From Corynebacterium casei LMG S-19264 (lineage in GTDB: Bacteria; Actinomycetota; Actinomycetes; Mycobacteriales; Mycobacteriaceae): a stretch of DNA of 64,000 nt. A program made the position numbers and the translations under genes. The stretch spans positions 2,646,009-2,710,008 of the forward strand of contig NZ_CP004350.1 in assembly GCF_000550785.1 (NCBI RefSeq), written 5' to 3'. Below are positions 53,283-62,594 of this stretch, piece by piece (within the stretch, counting starts at the first letter, position 1; each line of letters starts with the position of its first letter). The notes under the pieces were generated by a model. It was given only the letters and a program-made list of their open reading frames with translations, did not search any database and was not told the origin of the DNA.

Positions 53283-54797
53283 ATGACGGCAGGACACAAC
53301 GCGCGTCTGAGGAACGCGCGCAAGGAATTCGATAACAACTCCACGCCAGTGCAGCGCTGGTCTTTCTTCGCTGCTATCTCTCTGGGTTTGCTCATGATCG
53401 GCCTAGACAACTCCATTTTGTTCACCGCACTTCCTACACTCACGGAAGAGCTGCACGCGGGTGATACCCAGCAGCTGTGGATCATCAACGCTTATCCGCT
53501 GGTCCTGGCTGGTCTGCTGTTGGGCACCGGCACCTTGGGTGACAAGATTGGCCACCGTCGGATGTTTACCACCGGCCTGGTAATCTTCGGCGTGGCATCG
53601 TTAGCCGCGGCGTTCTCCCCCACCCCGGCGTTCTTGATTGCCGCCCGCGCGTTGCTTGGCCTGGGCGCTGCGGTAATGATGCCTGCAACTCTGGCGCTTA
53701 TCCGCTTGACCTTTACCAATGAGCAAGAGCGCAATACCGCCATCGGAATTTGGGGCTCTGTTGCCGTGGTCGGCGCTGCGGCCGGTCCAGTTGTCGGCGG
53801 CGCGCTGCTGGAAGTGTGGTGGTGGGGCTCGGTCTTCCTCATCAACGTCCCCGTCGTGGTTATCGCGTTGATTGCTACAGCATTGTTGGCGCCGCCGAAT
53901 ATGGCTAACCCAATCAAGCACTGGGATTTGGTGTCTTCTATCTTCGCGCTGGTCACCCTCACCGGTCTGACGTTGACCATCAAGGAACTGGCTAACCCGA
54001 ACCGCTCGTGGATTCTCATCGCCGTGGCTTTCGTGGCGTTTATTATCGGCGGACACCTCTTTGTCCAGCGTCAGAACAAGCTGGATGAGCCACTGTTGAC
54101 CTTTGAAGTCTTCCGCAACCGCCTGTTTGCCGGTGGTGTCATTGCGGCTTCGGGCGCGATGTTCATAATGGCTGGGTTGGAGATGATCACGGCGCAAAAG
54201 CTTCAGCTCGCTGATGATTTCTCGCCCTTCCACGCCGGTCTCGTTGTTGCCGCGGCTGCCGTAGCTGCCTTGCCAATGTCCGCACTCGGTGGTGCGAACC
54301 TGCACCGCATAGGTTTCTTGCCGTTGATTTCTGGCGGCTTCTTGCTCGCCACCATCGGCACGGGGCTGGCCATGTGGTCCACACATGCCGATTCGGTTCC
54401 GCTGCTCATTACCGGCCTACTCTTCCTGGGCGCCGGGGCGGGTTCCATCATGTCCGTATCTTCCATCGCGATTATCGGTTCGGTTCCGATGCACCGCTCC
54501 GGCATGGCCGCCGGCGTGGAGGAAGTCTCTTATGAGTTCGGCACCTTGCTGTCCGTGGCCTTCGTGGGTTCGCTGACTCCTGCTTTGTATCTGACTAATC
54601 TTCCGGCGGAGCTCAAGCACATGGGCATCGTAGCTCTGCATGGTGGGCTTGGTCATGCTCAAGCCTCGACCGCGTATGCTTCTGCATACGGCACCACCGT
54701 GGGATTCATGGCTGTCTTTGCTTTCATCCTCACTATTGTCACGGTCTGGTGCTTCCGCGATAACCCGAAGTCAGGAGGAAACGGTGGCGCGCACTAG
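53283..54797 (+). CDS. MFS drug transporter, DHA2 (EmrB/QacA) type
   Basis: A 504-residue exporter with about 14 helices. Motif A is GTLGDKIGHRRMFTTGLVIFG, and the motif C-type helix is GAAAGPVVGGALLEVWWWGSVF with INVPVVV following, typical of QacA-like pumps. MIGLDNSILFTALPTLTEEL carries the motif D1 Asp. Substrate probably cationic drugs or dyes. Leaderless promoter within a palindrome. It overlaps the TetR gene by 14 bases. Confidence 0.9.
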   Translation: MTAGHNARLRNARKEFDNNSTPVQRWSFFAAISLGLLMIGLDNSILFTALPTLTEELHAGDTQQLWIINAYPLVLAGLLLGTGTLGDKIGHRRMFTTGLVIFGVASLAAAFSPTPAFLIAARALLGLGAAVMMPATLALIRLTFTNEQERNTAIGIWGSVAVVGAAAGPVVGGALLEVWWWGSVFLINVPVVVIALIATALLAPPNMANPIKHWDLVSSIFALVTLTGLTLTIKELANPNRSWILIAVAFVAFIIGGHLFVQRQNKLDEPLLTFEVFRNRLFAGGVIAASGAMFIMAGLEMITAQKLQLADDFSPFHAGLVVAAAAVAALPMSALGGANLHRIGFLPLISGGFLLATIGTGLAMWSTHADSVPLLITGLLFLGAGAGSIMSVSSIAIIGSVPMHRSGMAAGVEEVSYEFGTLLSVAFVGSLTPALYLTNLPAELKHMGIVALHGGLGHAQASTAYASAYGTTVGFMAVFAFILTIVTVWCFRDNPKSGGNGGAH

Positions 54798-55317
54798 CAA
54801 GAAGGAAGTAGCGCTTCAAGCAGCCCTGAACATCATTGAACGCGATGGTGTTCCCGCGTTGACCTATGAGTCACTCGCTGAGGCGACCGGCATGTCTAAA
54901 TCAGGGCTGATCTATCACTTTCCTTCGCGCCACGAGATGCTTATTGACATCCACGCGTGGTCCGCGCAGCGCTGGGAGGATGAGCTCATCTCCATCGCTG
55001 GCGCACCTGCCGATGAGCTAGACGCCAAGCAGCGCCTGCGCGCGGTGATTTTATCGCTTGGCAAAAATGATCCGCTGGTGGAGCTCATCTTGAGCATCCA
55101 CACCAAGTCTCACCCTGACTTCGCGCAGCAGTGGGTCCCGGTGGATAGCAAGTGGATTCCCAATGCCTCCGACCCAGACTTGAGTCCGGAAATGCTGGAA
55201 ATCTCGCTTATTGCCAACGGCCTGTGGGTTTATGACCACATCTCGCAGCGCCCCCTGTCTGCGTCCAACCGCAAACTCATGGTGGACAACCTCCTCGACC
55301 GAATCGCGGCGGTATAG
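54784..55317 (+). CDS. TetR-family repressor
   Basis: A 177-residue regulator. The helix-turn-helix (about 8-50) reads VALQAALNIIERDG, TYESLAEATGMSKSGLIYHF, then PSRHEMLIDI. GTG 54784 has AGGAGG within the end of the upstream carrier, so the two are translated together. The ligand domain is short. It probably represses its own operon from the palindrome at 53249-53276 and is released by a pump substrate. Confidence 0.88.
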   Translation: MARTSKKEVALQAALNIIERDGVPALTYESLAEATGMSKSGLIYHFPSRHEMLIDIHAWSAQRWEDELISIAGAPADELDAKQRLRAVILSLGKNDPLVELILSIHTKSHPDFAQQWVPVDSKWIPNASDPDLSPEMLEISLIANGLWVYDHISQRPLSASNRKLMVDNLLDRIAAV

Positions 55318-55346
55318 TCGAAAACTACGACTTATCGGGGGAAATT

Positions 55347-55963
55347 GTGATGTCACGATATAAGACGATCACCATCGTGGCGGCGGTGCCGACTTTTGGA
55401 TACGCGCTTGGGCACTTCACCACGACTGCAATGCTTTCCGGTGAAGCCAACAGCTTGCTGTTCTTGCGCAACACCGTGGGCCTTGTTGTCGGCTCCGGCA
55501 TCCTTTGGGCGTCGATGAGCGTGTGGGCTGGGCGTGTTGCCGGCCCCCGCCTGTGGCGCAGCATTCTTGCCGGTACCGTCATCATCTTCGCCATGCTGGC
55601 TATTCATTACGCATTTGGTTTGCTCATCGGCGTCTTCGATGATCAGATCTTTAGCAGCAACGCCTTGTGGATGTATGGCTCTTTCATTTCCGGTCCCACC
55701 TTCGGACTTATCGGGGGTCTTTCCCACAAATTCCCCTGGCTGCTTCTGATCGTTCCGCTTGGTCTTATCGCGGAACCATTTGTCATCAACAGCATCCCGG
55801 CACGGGTTTTCTCCCCTGGCCCACCGTCTGGGCCGGCTGGGTCTCCGGCGCCGTCCTCATCTCACTCGGCATTGTCCTTGCCCTTTATCTGTGGAAAGTT
55901 GTCATCCAACCTCAAACCTCAAGTTCCAATGACCGGACCAGCAATGAAATGAGCACGGAATGA
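55347..55963 (+). CDS. Membrane protein, probably frameshifted near its end
   Basis: About five helices (first VAAVPTFGYALGHFT; others RSILAGTVIIFAMLAIHYAF, PWLLLIVPLGLIAEPFVI) of no recognised family. In the first frame the tail after about residue 154 becomes Pro/Ser-rich and hydrophilic, ending at 55952. One base over, the sequence gives PWPTVWAGWVSGAVLISLGI and VLALYLWKVV, an obvious last helix, and stops at 55963 in an ATGA overlap with the next gene. Adding one C to the CCCC run near 55817-55820 restores it. GTG 55347 or ATG 55350 starts it. Third gene after the MFS-TetR pair. Confidence 0.7.
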
Positions 55964-56175
55964 ATCCTCTGATCCTCACCGCCACTGACATTGCATTTGG
56001 CACACTTGCTGTTGTTCTTGTCGTACTCACTGCCTGGTCGGCAATCGATCTTTACTTCCAGCGAAACAACCGCGCCCGTACCTTACTCTGGCTGATTTTC
56101 ATCCTGCTCGCGCCTTTCATCGGCTCGCTTGTGTCTCTTTTCAAGACACAAAGAATGCGGTCCCGCAGGTATTGA
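55960..56175 (+). CDS. Small membrane protein, cardiolipin-synthase N-terminus-like
   Basis: A 71-residue protein with two helices (about 6-28 and 42-60). The spacing and LLWLIFILLAPFIGSLVSLF resemble the PLDc_N region found before phospholipase D domains and in stand-alone small proteins. It overlaps the restored upstream frame in ATGA and ends in a hairpin. Function unknown. Confidence 0.65.
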   Translation: MNPLILTATDIAFGTLAVVLVVLTAWSAIDLYFQRNNRARTLLWLIFILLAPFIGSLVSLFKTQRMRSRRY

Positions 56176-56196
56176 ATTCCTCTGCGGAGCCGCATT
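56154..56196. terminator. Bidirectional hairpin after the small membrane protein gene
   Basis: AATGCGG (56154-56160) pairs with CCGCATT (56190-56196), and inside CCGCAG (56163-56168) with CTGCGG (56182-56187). It spans the stop codon at 56173 and faces a convergent gene. Confidence 0.7.
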
Positions 56197-56231
56197 TCTG
56201 TAGCGCTAAACCAAGTGTGTTCCAGCGCAAT

Positions 56232-56726
56232 TTATCTTTCGGATGCTCCCCGAGCTTCATCGGTGCTGCTTTTCGCGACTTTGACGTCTGCATTGAAACG
56301 AGCTTCCTCAAAGTCCATGTCTGCTCCTTCAAGAATCCCGCGCGCAGTCTCCGCTACATTAGCCAGTACGGTGCCAGATGCGTTTGCTATTCCGATACCA
56401 AATCCCAAGTAAAGCGCAGGCTGCTCTACAAGCATTGGAACATAGGTCCATGTTCCACCAATGTTGTCTTTGTACCAGCATCCCAGCAAGTACGTCATTA
56501 GCTCATGCCGCTCACTCCTAGGCAAGTCCGAGTCCCGAATTGACTCAACTGCCTTCCGTGGAAAATCTACTTCACCGAGGTCAGCAACATTCAGTTCTGA
56601 ATGCACAAGTGCACTGTCTCCAGCCTGATGCTCAATGAGAATCGCCCGAGCGCGTTTTTCGAGCTCTTGCAGTTTTTCCGCGTATAGCTCCGACATTCCG
56701 CCGTCTTTGTTTCGTCCTTCGCTCAT
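56232..56726 (-). CDS. Hypothetical cytosolic protein
   Basis: A 164-residue protein, unrecognised. It has no signal or membrane helix. The first part is helical and charged (LYAEKLQELEKRARAILIEH), and the centre holds PALYLGFGIGIANASGTVLA, a Gly-rich hydrophobic stretch. The end is polar. ATG 56726 has GGGGA upstream; ATG 56696 is an alternative. It lies alone next to tRNA-Thr; an accessory origin is possible. Confidence 0.55.
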   Translation of the reverse strand: MSEGRNKDGGMSELYAEKLQELEKRARAILIEHQAGDSALVHSELNVADLGEVDFPRKAVESIRDSDLPRSERHELMTYLLGCWYKDNIGGTWTYVPMLVEQPALYLGFGIGIANASGTVLANVAETARGILEGADMDFEEARFNADVKVAKSSTDEARGASER

Positions 56727-56890
56727 GATTCCCCAATTCTCGTACAAATAATGGCAAACCTCGCAGCCCAGTTCAGGATGTGGGAATAACCAACGTGCAG
56801 CCCAATGTACAGAGAGAGAAAAACTTTCAATGGCTACTCAAGACAAATTCCCCTATTCGAGCTGCACAGCAGACCATAGGGGAAAATTTG

Positions 56891-56963
56891 AGCTGAAGAC
56901 GAGACTTGAACTCGCAACCTACGCATTACAAGTGCGTTGCGCTACCAATTGCGCCACTTCAGC
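56891..56963 (-). tRNA. tRNA-Thr (anticodon TGT)
   Basis: The minus strand starts GCTGAAGTGGCGCAATTGG. The anticodon loop is CTTGTAA (TGT), the T arm GAGTTCAAGTCTC, and acceptor GCTGAAG pairs with CTTCAGC. The discriminator is T. Confidence 0.93.
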
Positions 56964-57224
56964 AGTGCCTATTTACACTACAACATTCCGTTTATAAACT
57001 TCCAAATAGGGCTATACGCAGTGGCAAAAGCCGAGTTTGACAGACCACATTTCAACGCATGACACGGCGTTATTTCTGGTGAAAACTAATGTTTACGCGG
57101 TGGTATGCACGAATCGAGTTCCGGCATTAAAGTGCAGTACAGAAAACGTGTAATGCGACTGTGTGCAGTGTAAATATCCGAAGAGTTTAATGTAGTTCAT
57201 CAACGCTGGTGTAGAGGAAGTTCG
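56964..57224. other. Spacer upstream of thrE
   Basis: No gene seen. It is A/T-rich relative to its surroundings and must hold divergent promoters for tRNA-Thr and thrE. GAGGAAG before TTG 57225 is the thrE ribosome site. Confidence 0.5.
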
Positions 57225-59159
57225 TTGTCTGTATTTGAGTCTTTTAAGGCACGCCTGTTCAAGGGCGATAAGTCGGAAACGTCGGCTGAAGGTACTTCAG
57301 CAACCAGTTCTATCCATGATGAAGACTCCACTGTTCACGGCATCCTGACTGGTGAATTCCCTGAAGGTTTCCTCAACACCGACCACGTTGCAACGGTCGA
57401 TACCGCGATGGCGGCACCGCCGCCATCGCCCCTGGCACCAGTCGATCTGACAGACCCAGCGCAGGTGACCGGCGTTATGGAAATCGCGGCGCGCATTGGT
57501 GAGATCTTGATCTTCTCCGGCAGCTCCAACGCGGATGCCCGCGCGCAGGTGTATCTCGCCGCGGCATCTTACGGTTTGCACTACTGCCACGTGGATATCG
57601 TCATGTCCACGATTACCATCCACACCAATATCGGTACCGGTTCCAAACGGCAGCCACTTACTGTGGTGCGCTCAGCCCCGAAGTGGACTGTTAACTTTTC
57701 TAAACTCTCCGCTGTTGACCGTCTGATTCGTTCGATCCACACGGGTATGACCCCGCCTGCTGTTGCAGAGCAAGCCCTGGATGACATCGAGGCCATGAAG
57801 TCGCCGCGCACCATCTTCACTGAGTTGCTTGGCTGGGGCACGATGGGTGGCGCGTTCTCAGTCATGCTGGGCGGCAACGTCTTCGTGGCAATCATGTCCT
57901 TCTTTGTTGCATTCAGCATCATGGCGGTTGTCATCTGGATGGATGGGCTGAGAATCCCGCCGTTCTATCACAATATTGTCGGCGGATTTATGGCCGTTGT
58001 GCCCGCAGCAGTCGTCTACAACATTGCATCCACGCTTGGATTGGCGTTCTCACCCAGCCAGGTTATCGGCATGGGCATCATCGTCCTGGTTGCTGGTCTA
58101 ACGCTGGTGCAATCAATTATTGACGGCATTACCAGAGCACCCGTGACATCCACGGCGCGATTCTTTGAAGCGCTCCTATCAACAGGTGCGATTGTTGGCG
58201 GCGTCGGTTTGGGCATCCAGTTCTCCGCGTGGATCGGCTACCCGCTTCCGCCACTGGCTTCCATGTCATCGCCGGTGTACTACGAGATCCCGCTGCTGGT
58301 TCTTGCGGGTGGCATTGGTTCCGCGGCGCTAGGCTTCGCACTGCACGCTTCGTGGACTGAGGTGCTTATCTCCGGTGCGACTGCCGCATCAGGCATGTTG
58401 TTCTACTACTTCGTGGTCGTTCCTTTCGGCGCCAGCGTGGTTGTTGCCTCTGGTATTTCTGCGATTGTTGTGGGCCTTGCCGGTGGTCTGTTGGCTCGTC
58501 GCTTCTTCATCCCGCCGCTTATCACCATGATTGTTGGCTATACGCCAATGCTTCCTGGTTTGACTCTCTACCGCGGTATGTACGCCTCCTTGAACGAGCA
58601 GTTCATCACCGGTATCTCAAACCTGGCAACCGCGCTAGCTATCGCCGGTGCACTCGCGGCTGGTGTTCTCCTGGGCGAGCGCGGTGCGCGTCGTCTGCGC
58701 CGTCCAAAGCACTTCCGCCCATACACCGCGTTCAAACGAATAAGCCGCTATTCGGTGGTTCAAGCAAAGGGCTTGGCTGCGAAGGCACAGAAGATTCCGC
58801 GGGTGCCAATGGCGCCGCTTGCACCACGGGTTAACCGTCCCGAATTGCCACCAATTCAGGGACCGACAGCACCGCCGGAAGCTACCACCACCGTCTATGC
58901 TGATGCCACGCCAACGGCACAGTGGGAAGTTGAGCCAAACGAGCACGCTTACGATGAAGCGTGGCCGCCACGCACTACCTTCCCGGCGCAGCATTGGCCA
59001 GACGAAGAAGCCCCAACCGTATACACTTCACCAGGTACGGAAGAATTCGTTGCCCAGCGTTCCGCAGCCGAAGAAGCACAGGCCGCTGAACAAGGAAACA
59101 GTGCCGAGCCTGCCGGTGAAAATGAGGGCGACGCGGCTTCACAAGGTGAGATACGGTAG
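57225..59159 (+). CDS. thrE: Threonine/serine exporter
   Basis: A 644-residue exporter driven by proton motive force, removing excess threonine and serine. Residues 1-180 are a ThrE-type cytosolic domain (IAARIGEILIFSGSSNADAR). About ten helices follow from residue 200 to 495, joining the ThrE and ThrE_2 halves in one chain. A Pro/Ala/Glu-rich tail (about 545-644) is unstructured. TTG start with GAGGAA 7 bases before. C. glutamicum thrE has the same neighbours (otsA downstream). Confidence 0.93.
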   Translation: MSVFESFKARLFKGDKSETSAEGTSATSSIHDEDSTVHGILTGEFPEGFLNTDHVATVDTAMAAPPPSPLAPVDLTDPAQVTGVMEIAARIGEILIFSGSSNADARAQVYLAAASYGLHYCHVDIVMSTITIHTNIGTGSKRQPLTVVRSAPKWTVNFSKLSAVDRLIRSIHTGMTPPAVAEQALDDIEAMKSPRTIFTELLGWGTMGGAFSVMLGGNVFVAIMSFFVAFSIMAVVIWMDGLRIPPFYHNIVGGFMAVVPAAVVYNIASTLGLAFSPSQVIGMGIIVLVAGLTLVQSIIDGITRAPVTSTARFFEALLSTGAIVGGVGLGIQFSAWIGYPLPPLASMSSPVYYEIPLLVLAGGIGSAALGFALHASWTEVLISGATAASGMLFYYFVVVPFGASVVVASGISAIVVGLAGGLLARRFFIPPLITMIVGYTPMLPGLTLYRGMYASLNEQFITGISNLATALAIAGALAAGVLLGERGARRLRRPKHFRPYTAFKRISRYSVVQAKGLAAKAQKIPRVPMAPLAPRVNRPELPPIQGPTAPPEATTTVYADATPTAQWEVEPNEHAYDEAWPPRTTFPAQHWPDEEAPTVYTSPGTEEFVAQRSAAEEAQAAEQGNSAEPAGENEGDAASQGEIR

Positions 59160-59198
59160 AATATCCGGTCTGAACCCTACTCACGGTTGATCATCATT

Positions 59199-59220
59199 TT
59201 CCCTGGCTAATCGCAGGGAA
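59199..59220 (+). repeat. Hairpin before the lysine-rich protein gene
   Basis: TTCCCTG (59199-59205) and CAGGGAA (59214-59220) pair 10 bases before the AGGAGGA ribosome site. Confidence 0.45.
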
Positions 59221-59238
59221 CGCATATAGGAGGAACTC

Positions 59239-59592
59239 GTGCCACCAAAGGTCACTGACACACAGCCAGCAGCGGAGCAGATGCATGCTGTGGAGGAAGA
59301 GACCGCGCGCTCAGCTCGCCGCGTTGTCGCAACGTACGCTCAAGACTTCTTGGACGGCGTTACTTTGATGTCCATGCTGGGTGTGGAACCTGAGGGTCTA
59401 ATCCACAAGAAGGTTCTGGCAGAGCAGGTCGAAGCAGAACCAAAGACCACCCGCAAGAATGCAACAAAGAAGGCCGCGAAGAAGACTCCGGCTAAGAAGG
59501 CCACCAAGAAGACCGCAGCAAAGAAAGCGACCAAGAAAACTGCTGCTAAGAAGACTACGAAGAAGACTGCTGCTAAGAAGACTTCAAGCTAG
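59239..59592 (+). CDS. Lysine-rich histone-like protein
   Basis: A 117-residue protein. The first 65 residues form a small helical domain (RSARRVVATYAQDFLDGVTL) of no named family. The last 50 are repeats of Lys-Lys-Thr/Ala-Ala/Pro-Ala (TKKAAKKTPAKKATKKTAAK), like the tails of mycobacterial HU (HupB) and histone H1. It probably binds DNA or another polyanion. GTG start with a strong AGGAGGA site. It sits between thrE and otsA. Confidence 0.75.
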   Translation: MPPKVTDTQPAAEQMHAVEEETARSARRVVATYAQDFLDGVTLMSMLGVEPEGLIHKKVLAEQVEAEPKTTRKNATKKAAKKTPAKKATKKTAAKKATKKTAAKKTTKKTAAKKTSS

Positions 59593-59637
59593 TTTCACTT
59601 CATCCAGCGAAAGCCAACTTGAGGAGCCTTTGAGCAC

Positions 59638-61131
59638 ATGAGCGAGACCGCCACGGGCGTTAGCGTCAAGGGCGCTAACCAAACAGGCGGAGCCGCAGGC
59701 AACAACAGTTTTGTCGTTGTTGCGAACCGGCTTCCCGTCGACATGATTACAGAAGCCGACGGCACAAAGACCTGGCAGGCGTCCCCTGGCGGTCTCGTTT
59801 CTGCGCTGTCGCCGGTCTTGGAAAAGCATCAGGGCTGCTGGGTTGGCTGGCCTGGTGTTGCTGATGAATCACCGGAGCCATTCCGCACTGAACGCGGGGT
59901 ACTTCTTCACCCAGTGGAGCTCACTCAGTATGACTATGAGGAGTTCTATGAGGGCTTTTCTAATGCCACGCTGTGGCCGCTGTATCACAATCTGATTGTC
60001 ACCCCGGAGTTCAATCGCTCCTGGTGGGATGCCTACCGCGACGTCAATTTACGTTTTGCCACCGAGGTAGCATCGGTTGCAGCACACGGCGCAACGGTGT
60101 GGGTGCAGGATTATCAGCTGCAGCTCGTTCCGGGGATCCTGCGCCAGCTGCGCCCGGATCTCACCATCGGGTTCTTCCTGCATATTCCGTTCCCACCGCC
60201 AGAAATCTACCGCCAGCTTCCATGGCGGGATGAGATGCTGCGGGGGCTCATGGACGCTGACCTCATCGGTTTCCACCTGGTATCTAACGTTCGTAACTTT
60301 GTTGAGCTGTGCCGTTCCTATGATTTTGAAATCAGCGGCGACATCACCATTCGTGAAGCTGGAATCACCATCACTACTCCAAGCGGTCACAAGCTTGGGG
60401 TTGGCGCATTCCCAATTTCTATTGATACTTCCGCGATGGCGACGCCGACTGCGTCGGGCTCCCATGAGGAAGCCGATGAAGCGTTGGAGCAAATGCACCT
60501 CGATATGGGGTCGCCCTCCACGGTCTTCCTTGGCGTTGACCGTTTGGACTACACCAAAGGCATCCTGCAGCGCCTTCTAGCTTTCGAGGAATTGCTTGAT
60601 TCCGGCGCGTTGGATCCGGCCGATGTTGCGCTGGTTCAACTAGCTACGCCGTCGCGTGAGCGTATTGATAGCTACCGCATTACCCGCTCGAACGTGGAAG
60701 AAGCAGTCGGCCGCATCAATGGCCGTTTCGCGCAGATTGGCCGCCCGGTGGTGCATTATCAGCACCGCTCAGTGTCCAAAGATGTTTTGATGCGCTACTA
60801 CCGCCTGGCGGACATCATGCTGGTCACCCCTTTCCGTGACGGTATGAATTTGGTGGCCAAAGAATTCGTGGCCACCCGTGCTGATTCTTCGGGTGCCCTG
60901 GTGCTTTCAGAGTTTGCCGGTGCGGCGGATGAGCTCACTCAGGCGCACCTGTGCAATCCATTCGATATTGAAGATACTAAGAAAGCCATGCTGCAGGCAG
61001 CTTGGGGTTTGAAGGACAACCCGGAGATGATGAAAGAACGAATGGCATCGATGTACAACCAAGTCATGGAACATGACGTTGACCTATGGGCGTCCGCATT
61101 CTTAAGTGCCTTGGATAAGGCACGCGCATAA
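59638..61131 (+). CDS. otsA: Trehalose-6-phosphate synthase
   Basis: A 497-residue GT20 enzyme that joins UDP- or GDP-glucose to glucose 6-phosphate. [11 protein letters not shown] opens it, and [40 protein letters not shown] and [20 protein letters not shown] are the substrate and nucleotide-sugar sites; [16 protein letters not shown] is the carboxyl motif. ATG 59638 with TTGAGGAG upstream. Trehalose is both osmolyte and mycolate carrier here. Its TAA shares an A with the next ATG. Confidence 0.96.
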   Translation: MSETATGVSVKGANQTGGAAGNNSFVVVANRLPVDMITEADGTKTWQASPGGLVSALSPVLEKHQGCWVGWPGVADESPEPFRTERGVLLHPVELTQYDYEEFYEGFSNATLWPLYHNLIVTPEFNRSWWDAYRDVNLRFATEVASVAAHGATVWVQDYQLQLVPGILRQLRPDLTIGFFLHIPFPPPEIYRQLPWRDEMLRGLMDADLIGFHLVSNVRNFVELCRSYDFEISGDITIREAGITITTPSGHKLGVGAFPISIDTSAMATPTASGSHEEADEALEQMHLDMGSPSTVFLGVDRLDYTKGILQRLLAFEELLDSGALDPADVALVQLATPSRERIDSYRITRSNVEEAVGRINGRFAQIGRPVVHYQHRSVSKDVLMRYYRLADIMLVTPFRDGMNLVAKEFVATRADSSGALVLSEFAGAADELTQAHLCNPFDIEDTKKAMLQAAWGLKDNPEMMKERMASMYNQVMEHDVDLWASAFLSALDKARA

Positions 61132-61706
61132 TGACAATTTCCAACCTTTTTGGCCAGAAGTTTTTGGGCCGCACGGTCAACAAGTATGTCGCAGGTGGTC
61201 TGGCCGCAGCAGCCCTTGTGCTCGCAGGATGCAGTACGCCTGACGATGCCCCACCGGAGCCACTGGGTGATGACCGCGTGGGCGGAAAGACCTGGCAAGC
61301 GATTGGCGTGTACACCTCGCCTGAGTCGAATGGCGCTATCTCTGAGAACGCCTTGGTGGTCCCACGCGTTGTCTTTGGTGAAACTTCCATGATTGGCTCG
61401 ACCGGCTGTGAGCACTTCCGGGCAGAGGTCAGCTACTTTAGTGACGCCCCAGACTCTGAAGATGATTCCGCAGCGGAGCTGCGCAAGGCTGACTCGGTAC
61501 GCATTGATTCAATTGCATATGACACCGAGGGCGAGACCGGCAGCGTGGAATGCTCGGGTGAAATGCAGTGGACGCACAACAACTTGTCGCGCCTATATGT
61601 TGAGGGCAATGAGTTCGATATTGCTGTGGATAAGAACAATCAGCTGATTTTGACTCTTCAGGATGACCTAGTGAATTCTCCAGCCATCCGCTTCGTGGGG
61701 CTCTAG
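61131..61706 (+). CDS. Lipoprotein between otsA and otsB
   Basis: A 191-residue exported lipoprotein. The signal VAGGLAAAALVLAGC ends in a clear lipobox with Cys at about 34. The mature part has a META/HslJ-like look: VGGKTWQAIGVYTSPESNGA, GSTGCEHFRAEVSY and NNQLILTL. Two further Cys (in STGCEHF and SVECSGE) may form a disulfide. It overlaps the otsA stop by one base, so it is translated with it, and it has its own terminator. C. glutamicum has an uncharacterised gene in the same place. Function unknown. Confidence 0.75.
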   Translation: MTISNLFGQKFLGRTVNKYVAGGLAAAALVLAGCSTPDDAPPEPLGDDRVGGKTWQAIGVYTSPESNGAISENALVVPRVVFGETSMIGSTGCEHFRAEVSYFSDAPDSEDDSAAELRKADSVRIDSIAYDTEGETGSVECSGEMQWTHNNLSRLYVEGNEFDIAVDKNNQLILTLQDDLVNSPAIRFVGL

Positions 61707-61740
61707 CTCAAGACGAACTAGGCAAGACGGGGCCAGACTA

Positions 61741-61780
61741 GGACCTGCAAAGCTCTGCTTGTAGGTCTTGTTTTCTTTTT
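61741..61780 (+). terminator. Terminator before otsB
   Basis: GGACCTGCAA (61741-61750) pairs with TTGTAGGTCT (61759-61768), followed by TGTTTTCTTTTT. Confidence 0.8.
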
Positions 61781-61786
61781 CGTGGG

Positions 61787-61792
61787 TAATCT
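61787..61792 (+). promoter_or_regulatory. -10 element of otsB (leaderless)
   Basis: TAATCT, 7 bases before ATG 61800, immediately after the terminator. Confidence 0.55.
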
Positions 61793-61799
61793 TGTAGCC

Positions 61800-62594
61800 A
61801 TGTCTGACTTTCCCATTGCATTTCGTGATTCCGCACAGGCCCAAGAGATCATCAACAAGCTAGCCTCCACTGAGCGCTTGTTCGTGGTCTCTGATTTTGA
61901 TGGCACGCTCGCGCATCATTCCACGGATATCTATGCCGTCCCGGTCAATCAAGACTCCATCGATGCATTGTCTGCTTTCGCCGAGCTACCCAACACCTTC
62001 GCTGCCGCACTGTCAGGACGTCACCTGGATGGCTTGAAGAAGGTATTTCCGCTGCGTGCGCCAGTATTGCTTGGCGGTTCTCACGGCGCGGAGACTGAGG
62101 GGGAAGAAAGTGCTCTGTCTGAAGACATGAAGACTTTCCTTGACCGCGTCGGAGGTGAGCTCAACGCCATTGCCGCTGACTATGAAGGTGCATTTGTTGA
62201 GGAAAAGCCTTTCCACCGTGGACTGCACGTCAAGGCTGTTTATGAACGCAACCCAAAGGAAGCAAACGCTGCCCTAGCACGCGGACTGGAAGTGGATCCC
62301 GGCGATTACTTCGTCACTGAGGGCAAGAACTTGGTGGAGTTCTCCGCGACCACCGCCACCAAGGGCACCTGGTTGGAGACTCACCGCAAGACTGTCGATG
62401 CCACCGCGGTAGTTTTCTTGGGCGATGACACCACCGATGAACACGGTTTCGCAGTTCTTGACCAGCCTAATGACTTGGGCGTGAAGGTCGGCGACGGCGA
62501 CACCGGCGCCTACCTGCGCGTTGCCGATATCGACGAGGTTGCAACGTTCTTACAAACGCTTCTGAAGGCACGCCAGGACTTCCTTACTAACTAA
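61800..62594 (+). CDS. otsB: Trehalose-6-phosphate phosphatase
   Basis: A 264-residue HAD-superfamily enzyme that removes phosphate from trehalose 6-phosphate. The nucleophile Asp is in VVSDFDGTLAHHSTD; ALSGRHLDGLKKVFPL and LLGGSHGAE mark the cap side, and VFLGDDTTDEHGFAVL holds the metal Asp pair. ATG 61800 is set by the -10 hexamer; a GTG 18 bases upstream is in frame but lies over that hexamer. It has a separate promoter from otsA. Confidence 0.94.
   Translation: MSDFPIAFRDSAQAQEIINKLASTERLFVVSDFDGTLAHHSTDIYAVPVNQDSIDALSAFAELPNTFAAALSGRHLDGLKKVFPLRAPVLLGGSHGAETEGEESALSEDMKTFLDRVGGELNAIAADYEGAFVEEKPFHRGLHVKAVYERNPKEANAALARGLEVDPGDYFVTEGKNLVEFSATTATKGTWLETHRKTVDATAVVFLGDDTTDEHGFAVLDQPNDLGVKVGDGDTGAYLRVADIDEVATFLQTLLKARQDFLTN

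Noticed and set aside
59461..59580. Repeated AAGAAG/GCT units, considered as a CRISPR-like or tandem array
   Set aside because: They are codons of the Lys/Ala-rich protein tail, in frame and degenerate; no spacers.
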